Shown in pieces: positions 1 to 10,937 of a stretch of DNA of 64,000 nucleotides. Source of the DNA: Dipodascopsis uninucleata var. uninucleata (lineage: Eukaryota; Ascomycota; Lipomycetes; Lipomycetales; Lipomycetaceae); contig JAJLTO010000006.1 of assembly GCA_030568195.1 (NCBI GenBank), positions 1,116,001 to 1,180,000 of the forward strand. The letters run 5' to 3'. The translations under genes were made by a program, and so were the position numbers. The first letter of the stretch is position 1. The number at the start of each line of letters is the position of its first letter. The notes below the pieces were generated by a model. It was not told the origin of the DNA. It saw only the letters and a list, made by a program, of their open reading frames with translations, and did not search any database.

Positions 1-3000
1 TCACAGGAGCCAACGAAGCATGATCGTCAATCACAGTCTGAACTTCATGAAAATGACTTGGCAAGACCAGTCATAAAAGATAACCTTTATCCGAACAAAT
101 CTCTATCAATCCAAAATGCGAATTCAGATTCTGACATATCAATCACTACATTGTCTCAGTTTCAACATATAGGACCGATGATTCAGGAGCCGGAACCTGG
201 ATCTGAGCCTGAGCTGGAATCTGAAATCGAATCTGTCTCCGAGATCGAATCGGAACCAGAGTCCGAGAATTCTTTTCGTGTTCATTCTAACTCTTACGAC
301 AAATTTTCTACGACTGTAAATACATCCGAGGCAGTTACACCACCTGTTGTTGAAGCTGTTACTACTACTGCTCTTACTGGTACTGCTGACACTACGTCAA
401 CAGCAACTGTTCTGGATACAAGCTCCTCAACATCCATAATTTCTAACAGAAGACCTTCAACTGCCGATGCAAATACTGGCACCTCGTTAAAGTCTGAATT
501 TTTAAGTGGAAATCTAACTGCTCATCAGCGTTCTCAATCGCTAGCGACCTCTGTTGCTACCGAAGCTAGTGCCTTTTCTTTTACAAACACCGCTGAAGAT
601 GAGTCCAAAATCAGTTGGGCACAGCCATCAAAAGAAAATGCATATGGACATCGTTCGAATCTCTCTATCGAATATGTTGACGAATATAGTGATAATGAAG
701 CTGAAAGCAATCAAGACGAAGAGAAGCTCGATAGAGTGCTAGAAGAGTCTTCTCCAGGTTCGGTGACTACTTCACAATTTTCTACTCCAACTATTGCTAC
801 AACCCGAAATGATGAATCTTCTCCGCCGGAAAATTCGTCGGTCAAGAATGCTCAGGCAGAGTTTCCAAAGCGTGTTCAGTCCTTCTTCCCTGCTGCTGGT
901 CTAGGAGTCATTGGAATTGAAACCGAAAAGTTCTCGACGCCCGGAATTTCTCGTGAATCCATATCAACTGTATCCTCGAGTGATGTATGTGGTCCTGCTA
1001 CGTCCATTTCTTCACCTCAGACCTCCCGCGCATCAACTGCAAACACCAATCAATACCCTTCAGCACCTACATCCAGTGGAACTAATTATGAAAATATTCC
1101 TATACTACGTACCAACGATAAGCTTCTTATTACACCTTCTAATTTACCGACTGTTGCAGTGTTCACGGTAACAACCCGCGTTCGTAACCTGAACAAGGTC
1201 AAGGGCAAGACGGAAGATCCTTTAATTGTTTTATCAATTACTGACCGTGGCAGCGGTAAGGAATGGTGGAAGGTCACCAAATCGTTCAATAGTCTCAGCA
1301 TTTTAGATTCAGTCATTAGACCAGACTTAAAAGACTATTCCCTACCGAAACTTCCTGAACGATCGCTCTTTTTGTCCTTTGTCCCCTCGAAGGCTAATCA
1401 GCGGAATCGAGCGTTGAATGATTATTTTCATGCCATCATGAGTATCCCTGCTCTTCCTAATAATCCTGCTATTGCCCTATGCGAGTTTCTGTCTATTGAC
1501 ATCATTGACCCAATGGCTGCTAATGATTCTAATATACGCAAGCAAGGATATCTCACAAAACGTGGTAAGAATTTTGGAGGCTGGAAAATGCGATATTTTG
1601 TTCTCGATAGTCCTGAGTTAGTATACTTCGACGTTCCTGGAGGATCTCAGTTGGGTATAATAAAGTTAGACCAATCTGAAGTTTTGAAGTCTGAAGAGGA
1701 TGATTCAGTGGATAATGCGGAATCGAATGATAACTATCTGTACGCATTTATTGTGTACGAGCGTAAGAAATTAGAGTCAAGCACATATACTCGTCATATT
1801 TTATGCGCTGAAAATGATCAAGATCGTGAGGATTGGATGGAAGCTATTCGTGAGTTCTCTGGTCTTGTTAGTGATCAACGAAGCGTGGCTTCTAGCACTA
1901 CAACCAGCACTACTAATTATAGCTCTACTATAACTCCATCTGCTAGCACGCAGACAGTTGCAGCCTCTCTCACTAGCTCTGGTGCAACTATCTCATCTCC
2001 TGTAGGTAAGAAGAAACTGCCAGCAGCGCTTACGTTGTCGTCGCCAGTTACTCGACGCAGTAGAGTTGGCGAATCAGGCTCTACTGTTGGCTTGGGTGAA
2101 TATCAAGATAGTGAGAAGTCCAGTAGTCCAACTGATGTTCCTCCTAGCCCACCAATGTCTTCTACCTCTTCTTATTTTTCTAGACTTCTAATTCCATCTG
2201 GCACATCGAGCGATGAGATCCAAACAAATCAATTGGAGAAAGAAAATGGCAAGAAACAGAAAAAGCGCAGCTTTTTCTCTTCTAAAAAGGAAACTAGCAG
2301 CGGAGAGGCCTCGCCATCACCTAGCGTGATCATGTTTTCCAGTACTTTTGCACAGATGAATCCTGCTGATCAAGAGTTAATAAAGCAACAACATCAAATG
2401 GAGCAACGTAAATTTCTTCAACTGGACAATGAAAGTTTGAAACAAAATCCTTTGTATGAATATCGGGCATCAATTGGAAAGCCTTTCAATGTGGAGGATA
2501 CTCTGGTACTCTCGGATGATGTTCAGTTAAAGTGCGACAATGACCCAAAATATAATGGTGATATGAAGTATGGCGGAATTAAGACCCTAAATAGCAATAA
2601 TAATGTGCATGTTCCTGTCTTTGGATTAAGCCTCTCACAGGCTATTGAGGTTTCCTATATTCAAAGAGGTCAAGTTCGTATACCCTCTGTTGTTTATCGA
2701 TGCATTGAATATCTCGACGAGAAGCAGGCTGCTCGTGAAGAAGGAATCTTTAGACTTAACGGTTCTAGTACTGTTATTAAGGTTTTGAAGGAACGTTTCA
2801 ACAACGAAGCAGACGTCAATCTTCTTGACGACGGGACGCATTATGATGTTCATGCAATTGCTGGTCTATTGAAGCTATATTTACGGGAATTACCAAATAA
2901 TATTCTTACAAATGAGTTACAGCGTGATTTTTTACGTATTCTAGAAATTGAAAACAGGCAAGATCTGATTGAGATGTTGTATATCTTGGTTAGGCAACTT

Positions 3001-3248
3001 CCTCCAGAAAATTACAGCTTAATCAAAGCACTGTGTCGATACTTGATCAAGATTGTGGAGAAGTCGAATCTGAATAAAATGAATCTCCGAAATGGTATGT
3101 ATTTTACAGAAAGCTTATATTATTATGACCACCATAACTAACTATAGCAGTGTCAATTGTATTCGCTCCAACTTTAAACATTGCAAGTGGACTTGTTCAA
3201 TTGTTCATATCCGATTATGTTAATATCTTCATTGACAGACAATTATAG
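1..3248 (+). CDS. BEM3: Rho GTPase-activating protein with PX, PH and RhoGAP domains (BEM3-like), 5' partial
   Basis: The reading frame is open to the left edge, so the start lies outside the window; no in-window ATG should be taken as the start. Domain order: a long Ser/Thr/Glu-rich N-terminus, a PX-like domain (about nt 1158-1520), a PH domain (about 1540-1860, with GYLTKRG and GGWKMRYFVL), another Ser-rich linker, then RhoGAP (from about 2620). The GAP arginine finger is in EEGIFRLNGS (codon 2752-2754). One intron, 3095-3150, splits the RhoGAP: AAT G joins TG TCA, giving NVSIVFAPTLNIASGLVQ and a stop at 3246-3248. Its CTAAC branch site (3138-3142) is 8 nt from the acceptor. Known family role: GAP for Cdc42/Rho1 at polarity sites. 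PX+PH+RhoGAP is the Bem3 architecture, and the call is firm apart from the missing N-terminus. Confidence 0.9.
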
Positions 3249-4276
3249 AATCAATTATTAAAAGGTATACATAGTCTAGGCTGGTAGATTCAATTTTTAT
3301 CTTAATTTCTTTGTTGATATTATTGTTTCAGGGCTAAATCACACCGCATTGTTATTATCACCTTTTTTATAAGATCAGCTCTTCCAATTTTTTTATTATA
3401 GTATTATTGGTTTGCTTGTATTTGTGCTTTTCATTTTTTTATTACTGTGTTTAAGTATTCAATCTTTGGTTTCAAAACCTGGCGTAGTTTGGGGTTTTTT
3501 CGTTTATGTTTTTGATTATAGTGTCTATTTTTTGAAGCAGATATTAGCTATATGTTCTAATATTGTTAGTATCATTGTGTTTATTAATTTGATCTATATA
3601 GCCTCCTAGGCATATGCTATCGACGGCGTCAGTTTATATAAGTATAAACGTAGAATCATCACTCTTTAATTATTAGAATAGTTCATAATTAATTCCTATA
3701 TAGCCGTCTATTATTCTAATATTCAGAATTGCATTACTATCTTATTTGGAGTTTTCCATATACCCATTGTGTACGGACAGATTTGAGCATTCAATTATCT
3801 GTTAGGGCAAGCAGAGTTTTCAGTTATGGTCTTAAACCAAAGTAAGATATCACCTTTAGAGAAATAAACAAGATAAATAAACAAGATATATAAATATTAT
3901 TCTTCTAGTATACATAAAAATGTTTTTTGTAACATATTTAAGAGAAAAAAAATCCATGGATAACATACCAACTGACATAGACAAACATATTAGTATTTGT
4001 AACTCTTGATTTCTCTCCAAATATTTCCATCGTTTCTTCGCTTATATTTACACGCCATATATGTACTTGAACTGAGTACGCATTTTTATTCATTCTATAC
4101 AGCATATATCTAACTCAGATAATTCATACTTCCCAACTTCCTGGCTAGTAAAAGACCTGAAATAATAATCTTGCATGGTATCATGTATATATCTGTTGGT
4201 TTAAAATCGTAACGACGATCGCATCTGTTCCTCCTGAGTAGCTCTCGTCTTGTAGTTCGTCCCCGATTTGAAATGC
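3249..4276. other. Convergent intergenic region
   Basis: About 1 kb between the 3' ends of the BEM3-like gene and SMB1. It is very AT-rich, with T-runs and no supported coding segment. A hydrophobic open frame near 3412-3609 begins at TTG rather than ATG and looks like chance. It presumably holds both 3' UTRs and polyadenylation signals. Confidence 0.6.
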
Positions 4277-5296
4277 TTAATGCTTTTGCTGATTGTTGAA
4301 CCCTGGAGGAGGCGGATATCCAGAGCCACTTGGTCCAGAAGGTGGTACGCCAGGAGCATTGAAACCTGGTGGAGGTCCAAAACCTGGCGGAACAGTTCCT
4401 GGAGCACCAGCATGAAAACCTGGAGGTGGTGCTGGAAATCCTGGAGGGGGTCCACCTGGAGGCATTCCTTGAGATGGAAATCCTGGTGGCACAAAACCAG
4501 CTGGTCCAGTTGGGGGAGCAAAGCCTCCCGGTGCTCCAGGTGGTCCTCCCATGTATGGAGCCTGAGTACGCATAGGACCGGCCAAAGACGCTATATATAA
4601 TGTTAATAGATTATTAAATTTAAAGTTGATATATATACTTAAAATAAATCTACTCTGCAAAAACTTACGTGCAGCGGAAACACCTCCAATTGAACCAATT
4701 CCTCGTCCTACGGCTCGGGCTATTCCTGCACCAGGAGGAACGGTACCCATCTTCGTACTGATATCATTTGGTGGGGGTGCTTCAACACTCATCGAAACAA
4801 TGTTCTCTCCTCTTAAAATCACTAGCCCTAAAGTTCTCTTCTCTTCGATTGTGTTATCTGATCCAGACGACGCTCCACTCTTCGTACTTTGTTTTTTAGC
4901 ATTTGCTGATTTCTTAGTAAATCTGAATTCCTCGCAGTCTGCTAAGACGATGTTCATAAACTTCATAATTGTTAGCTAGACCAGAAATAAGATATACAAG
5001 ACATCACATCTGCATTGATCCATTCTATAATTAAAGCATTTGATTCTTACCTTGTCAAACGCTAGCATTTGACCGGTGAGCTGTCGCGAATCCTCCATAA
5101 CCACTCTCATTCTATAATTGACCAAATCGGCCTATTAAAGACGTTAATAATAGCGATCAATTATAAGATACGCAACACTAATAAATTATTCGACAATCAT
5201 ACCAGCTTTGCTTTCTTAGATGCCTATATTATTCCTGTTAGCATCATATCAAATTCATAGGAAAGTTGTATTAAACGGTTGTCAAATAGTTACCAT
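4277..5296 (-). CDS. SMB1: Small nuclear ribonucleoprotein SmB/B'
   Basis: Five exons on the minus strand: 5294-5296 (ATG only), 5203-5223, 5051-5131, 4669-4960, 4277-4590; 236 residues. Core component of the heptameric Sm ring on spliceosomal snRNAs. The Sm1 motif spans exons 2-4 ([31 protein letters not shown]); the Sm2 motif is [14 protein letters not shown]. The C-terminus is rich in PPG/PGF repeats typical of SmB. Intron 1 follows the start codon directly. A nearer AG after the CTAAC branch site would give a stop, so the second AG (ending at 5224) is used, yielding [17 protein letters not shown]. Intron 4 (4591-4668, 78 nt) is in frame and lacks a stop. It shares a roughly 490-bp divergent promoter with RPL11. 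Confidence 0.93.
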
Positions 5297-5788
5297 TTTA
5301 TATTTATCTTCACTTTTGAATCCAATGCCTTCTGACAAAGACGATATGTAATTTATATGATCTGAAATCCCTTTCAGATGAATTCTTACTAAGAAAAAAA
5401 ACGCAAGAACACGAATCACTCTGATAGCCCCGAGTGTTGATTCTTGACTTGAATGATAGTACTTTTTCTCTGCCCCTTCTAAAAAGTATCACGCAGGGAA
5501 ACTGCACAGATGAATATGCATATGTGTAATATAATTATGTGAATAGTGCAGTGCTCACATTTACTCAAATGCCATAGAACACTAGTGTAACAGGGTAACT
5601 AGAGGGTTATTGCGAAAGCCCTAATTTATGATAATGCTGTGACTGCTAATTATCGTACACGTAGTTTAGGTGGGAAGAATTTCAAACCAAATACTAAAAA
5701 CTAGGTGAAGCAAAGCGAAATACCTTGTCATCGATTTCACGTTGTTTACCATCATCTTATAGCAATCGCACTTCAGTCATTAGTAAAG
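5297..5788. promoter_or_regulatory. Divergent SMB1/RPL11 promoter with HomolD-like and AGGGTT motifs
   Basis: The 492-bp gap contains TGTGACTG at 5638-5645, the reverse complement of the CAGTCACA HomolD box of fission-yeast ribosomal-protein promoters. Just upstream are AGGGTAAC (5592), AGGGTTAT (5603-5610) and CCCTAA (5619-5624). This cluster 140-200 bp before RPL11 resembles ribosomal-protein promoters driven by HomolD/HomolE or Tbf1-type sites. Motif presence is seen directly; factor identity is inference. Confidence 0.5.
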
Positions 5789-6706
5789 ATGGTAAGTATC
5801 ATATTAGAAGCGAAAAGTGATCTTGAGAGATTTGTCAATGGTATTAGAGATCTTGAATCATATTGAATGGTGTGTCTGGATATGATAACTGTTCTTCTAG
5901 CCTACCAGAGAGATTTTTGAGCTATATTTCTCACTTCTATGTTCGCAGCTATTTTTCAGCTACTTTTTGCTTTCGTTACTAACAAGTGAATTAAAAATGC
6001 AGAGTGACAAGTCCACTAACCCTATGCGAGAGCTTCGCATTGAGAAGCTCACTCTCAACATCTCCGTCGGTGAGTCTGGTGATAGACTTACTCGTGCTGC
6101 AAAGGTGTTGGAACAGCTTTCCGGTCAAACCCCAGTTTATTCTAAGGCTCGTTATACAGTCCGAACCTTCGGTATCCGACGAAACGAGCGAATTTCTGTT
6201 CACGTCACCGTCAGAGGACCAAAGGTTAGAGAGACAAGTTCTCTTGCGTTCTGATAGATTTTTTGAGTCTATCGCAGTGATTTAGCAGTACTAACAAGAT
6301 GACTAGGCTGAGGAGATCCTTGAGAGAGGATTGAAGGTCAAGGAGTACGAGCTCCGACAAAAGAATTTCTCCGCCACAGGTAACTTCGGATTCGGTATCT
6401 CTGAGCATATTGATCTTGGTATTAAGTATGATCCTTCTATTGGTATTTATGGTATGGACTTCTATGTCTGCCTTGCTCGTCCAGGCAGCCGAGTTGCGCG
6501 TCGTAAGCGTTGTAAGGCTGCTGTCGGATCTACTCACAAGATTGCCAAGGAGGACGCCGTTAACTGGTTCAAGCAGAAGTACGATGCTATTGTTCTTGTA
6601 AGTTTATCTATAGTCATAAATTTCCATTTGCATTTCTGATAAGGTGGTATTTTTACTGTGTGAAGATTTGTAATACTAATCTATCATTTTTATATAGTCA
6701 AAATAA
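5789..6706 (+). CDS. RPL11: 60S ribosomal protein uL5 (Rpl11)
   Basis: Four exons: 5789-5791 (ATG only), 6003-6224, 6307-6597, 6698-6706; 174 residues, the same length as S. cerevisiae Rpl11. The protein begins [12 protein letters not shown] and ends YDAIVLSK. It follows the family closely throughout ([55 protein letters not shown]). It binds 5S rRNA with uL18 in the central protuberance of the large subunit. Introns: 5792-6002 (211 nt, TACTAAC at 5977-5983), 6225-6306 (TACTAAC at 6289-6295) and 6598-6697. The last exon encodes only Ser-Lys-stop. First intron right after ATG, as in SMB1. Confidence 0.97.
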
Positions 6707-7630
6707 AAAGTTTGGGTGTAGACAACAGGGTCATGAAAGGATTGAATATTTTTCTCGATCATCCATTGTATTTATGTAATATCAAAAATATACAGTAGCA
6801 CATATTTTGTCTTGTTCATAGGTCAGATTTGACATTCATAGGCTTTGCGACTCTTTAGACTCATTCTTATTTTGTGTTTATCTTTGCACTCCAATTTTAA
6901 ATGTTTAATGGTTGAGATGTTAGTACGAAAACTCAAGACTCATTTGACCGGAATATTTATAGATCCAATTTGCTTACGGTTAGATATTCTAGTTAAATTC
7001 GTCCATCGTTGTAGATATCATCTTCGTAAATTCTGAATATTCACAATGGAGCGGGAATATGGTATATTTGCGCATCATATATATCCAGTCGTTTCAAGCA
7101 AAAGATACATTCCTATCGAATCTTTTAATTTGGTTCTGGATCTTTTATAGTAATTTATTTATCCATACCATTTGTGTCGATAATCTATTTCGCTCTAACT
7201 CCGCATAGTTCGTTACGTGTTATCTTCCTCAATTCTGATTATATTATATGTCATTCAGTACAAGGTTCTCAGGCATTCAATATACTAGCGATTACTTCGA
7301 GATCTATTTTGTTCCTTCAATTTACATTAGACGATGATGTGCTAAGGGACTGTAGCCTCAACTGATAATATAGGGAATTACATTTAAAGTTACCCGGTCC
7401 GATGTTTCCCCGTTCTGTCCAATAGATAGACGTCTAGGTACGATAATATTACATAGTAAATATGTGTACATTTAGACTCCGTCCAGCCAACCACAAACCT
7501 CTGCAATTTTCCGGCTCTTTTTCCAAGACTAACATTCCCTTTTTCTCTTTTTTGCCTGTTTATTCTTCTACACTTTTACAGACAGATATTTCCAGTTTTT
7601 TTGGGTGTATTACTGATTTACTGTTAAATA
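6707..7630. other. Intergenic region upstream of IDH1
   Basis: About 920 bp between the RPL11 3' end and the IDH1 start. AT-rich, with only short frames that lack family resemblance or good starts. Nothing supported beyond presumed RPL11 3' UTR and IDH1 promoter. Confidence 0.5.
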
Positions 7631-9323
7631 ATGTTGCGATCGACTCTCTCCAAGGTAAGTAAGCTGTGGTCGACCAATTGGCTACTGTCGGACAGTTTGT
7701 GCGAGTGTTTTCGCGGCTCTCGTTCATTATTGGCTTTTACTAATGGGTCTTTTAAGACGCTTTCACGCACCCAGATCCCTTTAGTCGGTAGTGCCCGATC
7801 AGCAACTACTGTTGCTTCCGACATCTTCAAGCCTCTCAAGTATGGAGGAAAGTACACTGTTACATTGATTCCAGGTATGTAATATTTTTATCTACCACCA
7901 GGACGGAAATGAACTGTTGAACAAATCGAGACGGGCCGACCGAGACAAAAGCAGTATAGAAGAACGAAGAGATCATTGTGAAGTTGTGCTGCGTATTCTC
8001 CTTATTTCTGTTGCTACTAGTAGTTTTTATATGGTATAGCTATGGGTATGCATAGAGATGAGAAGGAGACAGTGTGCTCTGCTTTGTTGTGTAAATGTAC
8101 TATTGTGGGAATATCTAGCGGGAACTGCGGCATCAATGGGTAACTCGAGTCTGTTTTGAGCCTCTGAAGTAATAAGACAACAGTCATTAAGGATTTGGAG
8201 GAGCTTCATAAGTTAATAATAACTACATGGCTTAATAATAATGAGGAGAGCTGTTAAGGACGTTTGCTATCAGATAATAGCAGAACGTCGTTGATGTCAA
8301 CGAGATTGAAAACTTGCTAACTTCGAAATTTCCTCTTCACTAGGTGACGGTATCGGTGCCGAAGTTACCGAGTCAGTCAAGACCATCTTCAAGGCTGACA
8401 ATGTTCCAATTGAGTGGGAACAGGTTGACGTCACCGGTGTTGGTTCCTCAGAGGAGGGCTTCCGCGAGAGTGTTCAGTCTCTTAAGAGAAACAAGGTCGG
8501 TCTTAAGGGTATTCTTTTTACCCCAGTCGAGCGAAGCGGCCATTCCTCTTTCAATGTTGCCTTACGTCAGGAGCTTGACATCTTTGCCTCTCTCGTGTTG
8601 ATTAAGAATATTCCAGGTATCCATACTCGTCATGACGGCATTGATATGTGCCTTATCCGAGAGAACACGGAGGGTGAGTACTCCGGTTTAGAGCATCAGT
8701 CCGTTCCAGGTGTTGTCGAGTCTCTCAAGATCATTACAAAGTACAAGTCTGAGAGGATTTCTCGATTTGCTTTCGAGTTTGCTCTCAAGAATAACCGAAA
8801 GAAAGTTACGGTTGTACACAAGGCCAACATTATGAAGCTGGCTGATGGTCTCTTCCGCCGCACGGTCCAGGATATGGGCAAGGAATATCCTCACATTACT
8901 ACGAATGATATGATTGTCGACAACGCTTCTATGCAGGCTGTATCTTACCCACAACAGTTCGACGTCTTGGTTCTTCCCAACTTGTATGGTTCCATTTTGT
9001 CTAACATCGGTGCAGGCCTTGTTGGTGGCCCAGGGTTGATTCCAGGATGCAATATCGGTACTGAGGTTGCTGTATTCGAGCCTGGTTGTCGACATGTTGG
9101 TCTTGATATTAAGGGTCGTAACCAAGCTAATCCCACTGCATTGTTGTTGTCTGGATCTATGATGCTCCGTCACCTTGGTCTTGATGACCACGCTGACCGT
9201 ATCACCAAGGCTGTTTACTCTGTCTTGGCTGATGGTAAGATCAGAACTCCAGACCTTAAGGGTACTAACACCACATCCGAGTTCACCAAGGCAATCCTTG
9301 ACAAGATGGAGGCACAGCTGTAA
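7631..9323 (+). CDS. IDH1: Mitochondrial NAD+-isocitrate dehydrogenase, subunit 1
   Basis: Proposed exons 7631-7654, 7757-7874 and 8344-9323; 373 residues (S. cerevisiae Idh1 is 360). TCA-cycle oxidative decarboxylation of isocitrate in the matrix. The mature part starts near KYGGKYTVTLIPGDGIGAEV. It has the Idh1-type block TPVERSGHSSFNVALRQELD, then LIRENTEGEYSGLEH, KANIMKLADGLF and VDNASMQ. The Gln/Gly-rich substitution pattern favours the regulatory subunit Idh1 over catalytic Idh2. Intron 1 (7655-7756, 102 nt) has a GTAAGT donor and a TACTAAT..AAG end, but is in frame and stop-free. Spliced, it gives a compact Arg/Ser-rich presequence; retained, a 407-residue form. Intron 2 (7875-8343, 469 nt, TGCTAAC at 8315) is unusually long here. 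Confidence 0.95.
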
Positions 9324-10133
9324 ATGAATAACAGTGAGGGAACAAATGAAGCAGGGAAATAGAAGAGAGTGAAAAATGAGATCATAGAAATAATTTAAAA
9401 ACATGGTATCTATATGAATGAATATATTACGCATGTATTTCTATGATGTTTTTTCTCTCTTTAATTCAATTATCTATTATTTTTATAAGTAATTTTACTT
9501 CCATGCTTTTATTTTATTTTGTTTGAATGTTAATGATGGATTCATAACTCTTAGAATTTGTGTTTTTTGGTCATTTCTACCATCCCTTTGTTTCCACCGT
9601 TGCTTTTCTTTTCTTTATTATGCTTGTGTATGTTTATCTCGCCGACTAATTGATCTTACTACTGTAATCTAAATTGATTGTACTAAATGGACGTAGAGAG
9701 CAAGCTTGTAGCTGGCTTCGAGGTAAGTCTGATACATCAGTGTAAGATCTTGAGGTTGATTTAGCATAATGATCATATTAATTGCTCTGTAATATCTTAC
9801 TATATTCATTAATGATGATAAATGGTCTATTTTCTACATTTTCGACGCTATTACATCTTTTAAAGAGCATCGTATACGTAAACCTGTAGATCATGCTGAC
9901 CAAAGATATTGTATTCAAACGGACAAAAAATGTGAATTTATTGTGTTTACTTTAATTCAGGTAGATTAGGTGTCTACTTAATTTTAATACTCCCACTTTT
10001 TTGGTCCCAAATTTTTTTGGGTGTCGATAATTTGCAAAATTTTAACTAATAGAAACGATTTTTTTGGTCTTCACAACTGAATTATCAATAAATACAAAGG
10101 AGAACTATAAAACGGGTAAACGAGGCGTCAAGT
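9324..10133. other. Intergenic region IDH1-BUD23
   Basis: About 810 bp. The first part is IDH1 3' UTR-like AT-rich sequence. An ATG at 9688 opens a 12-codon segment ending in a consensus donor (GTAAGT at about 9722), but I could not find a convincing downstream exon. Near 9993-10010 is CCAC-T6-GGTCCCAA, followed by an AAAATTTT tract (about 10036) resembling the ribosome-biogenesis RRPE element, both likely in the BUD23 promoter. Confidence 0.4.
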
Positions 10134-10937
10134 ATGTCTAGGCCAGAGATTGAAGCACCTCCCGAGGTGTTTTACTCCGATGTGGAGTCAAAAAAATATA
10201 CGTCATCTTCACGAATCCAACATATTCAGGCCGCGATGACTATCAGAGCACTTGATCTACTTTCTCTACCACCTAATCAACACATTCTAGATATAGGCTG
10301 CGGTTCAGGGCTTTCTGGAGAGATTTTGAGCCAAGAGGGTGGACACGTTTGGGTAGGCATGGATATATCACCATCTATGCTGGCTATTGCGCTTGATAGA
10401 GCAGTAGAAGGAGATCTTTTTCTGGCAGATATGGGAAATGGAATACCCTTCCGAGCCGGTACTTTTGATGCAGTAATAAGCATAAGTGCCATCCAGTGGC
10501 TCTGTAATGCAGATACTTCAAATGCGGACCCAAAGCTCCGTTTAGCACGGTTTTTTGATAGCTTGTATGCCGCTCTTCGAAGAGGTGGTAAAGTTGCTTG
10601 TCAGTTCTATCCCCGTAACGATTCGCAAACAGAGAGTATACTGAAGGCTGCTAAGTCAGCTGGATTTTCAGGCGGTCTGGTGATAGATGATGAACAGAGC
10701 AAAAAGAACAAGAAGTATTATTTAATTCTTACTGCGGGAAATATCAACAGTGATGATCTGAATCTCGATGGTATCAAAATTGATCGACCTGCATCTACAC
10801 AATCTAGGAGAAAAAGGAAGGATGAGGAAAGCAGAAAAGAATACATTGTACGCAAGAAAGAAGCAATGCGAAAGAGAGGAAAACTCGTTGCTCTGGATAG
10901 TCAGTTTACCGGACGAAAGAGAAAGCCAAAATTCTAG
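10134..10937 (+). CDS. BUD23: 18S rRNA (guanine-N7) methyltransferase Bud23
   Basis: Single exon, 267 residues (S. cerevisiae Bud23 is 275). SAM-dependent enzyme that, with Trm112, makes the conserved m7G in 18S rRNA during small-subunit maturation. It opens with RPEIEAPPEVFYSD, the diagnostic Bud23/WBSCR22 start. Motif I is LDIGCGSGLSG (about residues 52-62), followed by acidic VGMDISPSML, DAVISISAIQWLCNAD and the C-terminal basic WBS-type tail (SRRKRK, KKEAMRKRGK, TGRKRKPKF). The ATG is the first in frame. The gene converges on SVP26. Confidence 0.95.
   Translation: MSRPEIEAPPEVFYSDVESKKYTSSSRIQHIQAAMTIRALDLLSLPPNQHILDIGCGSGLSGEILSQEGGHVWVGMDISPSMLAIALDRAVEGDLFLADMGNGIPFRAGTFDAVISISAIQWLCNADTSNADPKLRLARFFDSLYAALRRGGKVACQFYPRNDSQTESILKAAKSAGFSGGLVIDDEQSKKNKKYYLILTAGNINSDDLNLDGIKIDRPASTQSRRKRKDEESRKEYIVRKKEAMRKRGKLVALDSQFTGRKRKPKF

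Noticed and set aside
3412-3609. Hydrophobic 65-codon frame between BEM3-like and SMB1
   Set aside because: Starts at TTG, no in-frame ATG at the start, and lies in convergent 3' UTR sequence.
8688-9434. 248-codon antisense frame over IDH1
   Set aside because: Mirror of a conserved coding exon; no family resemblance and low-complexity hydrophobic start.
9812-9899. Possible C/D snoRNA (ATGATGA and CTGA 88 nt apart)
   Set aside because: No terminal stem and no clear C'/D' pair; both short motifs are expected by chance.
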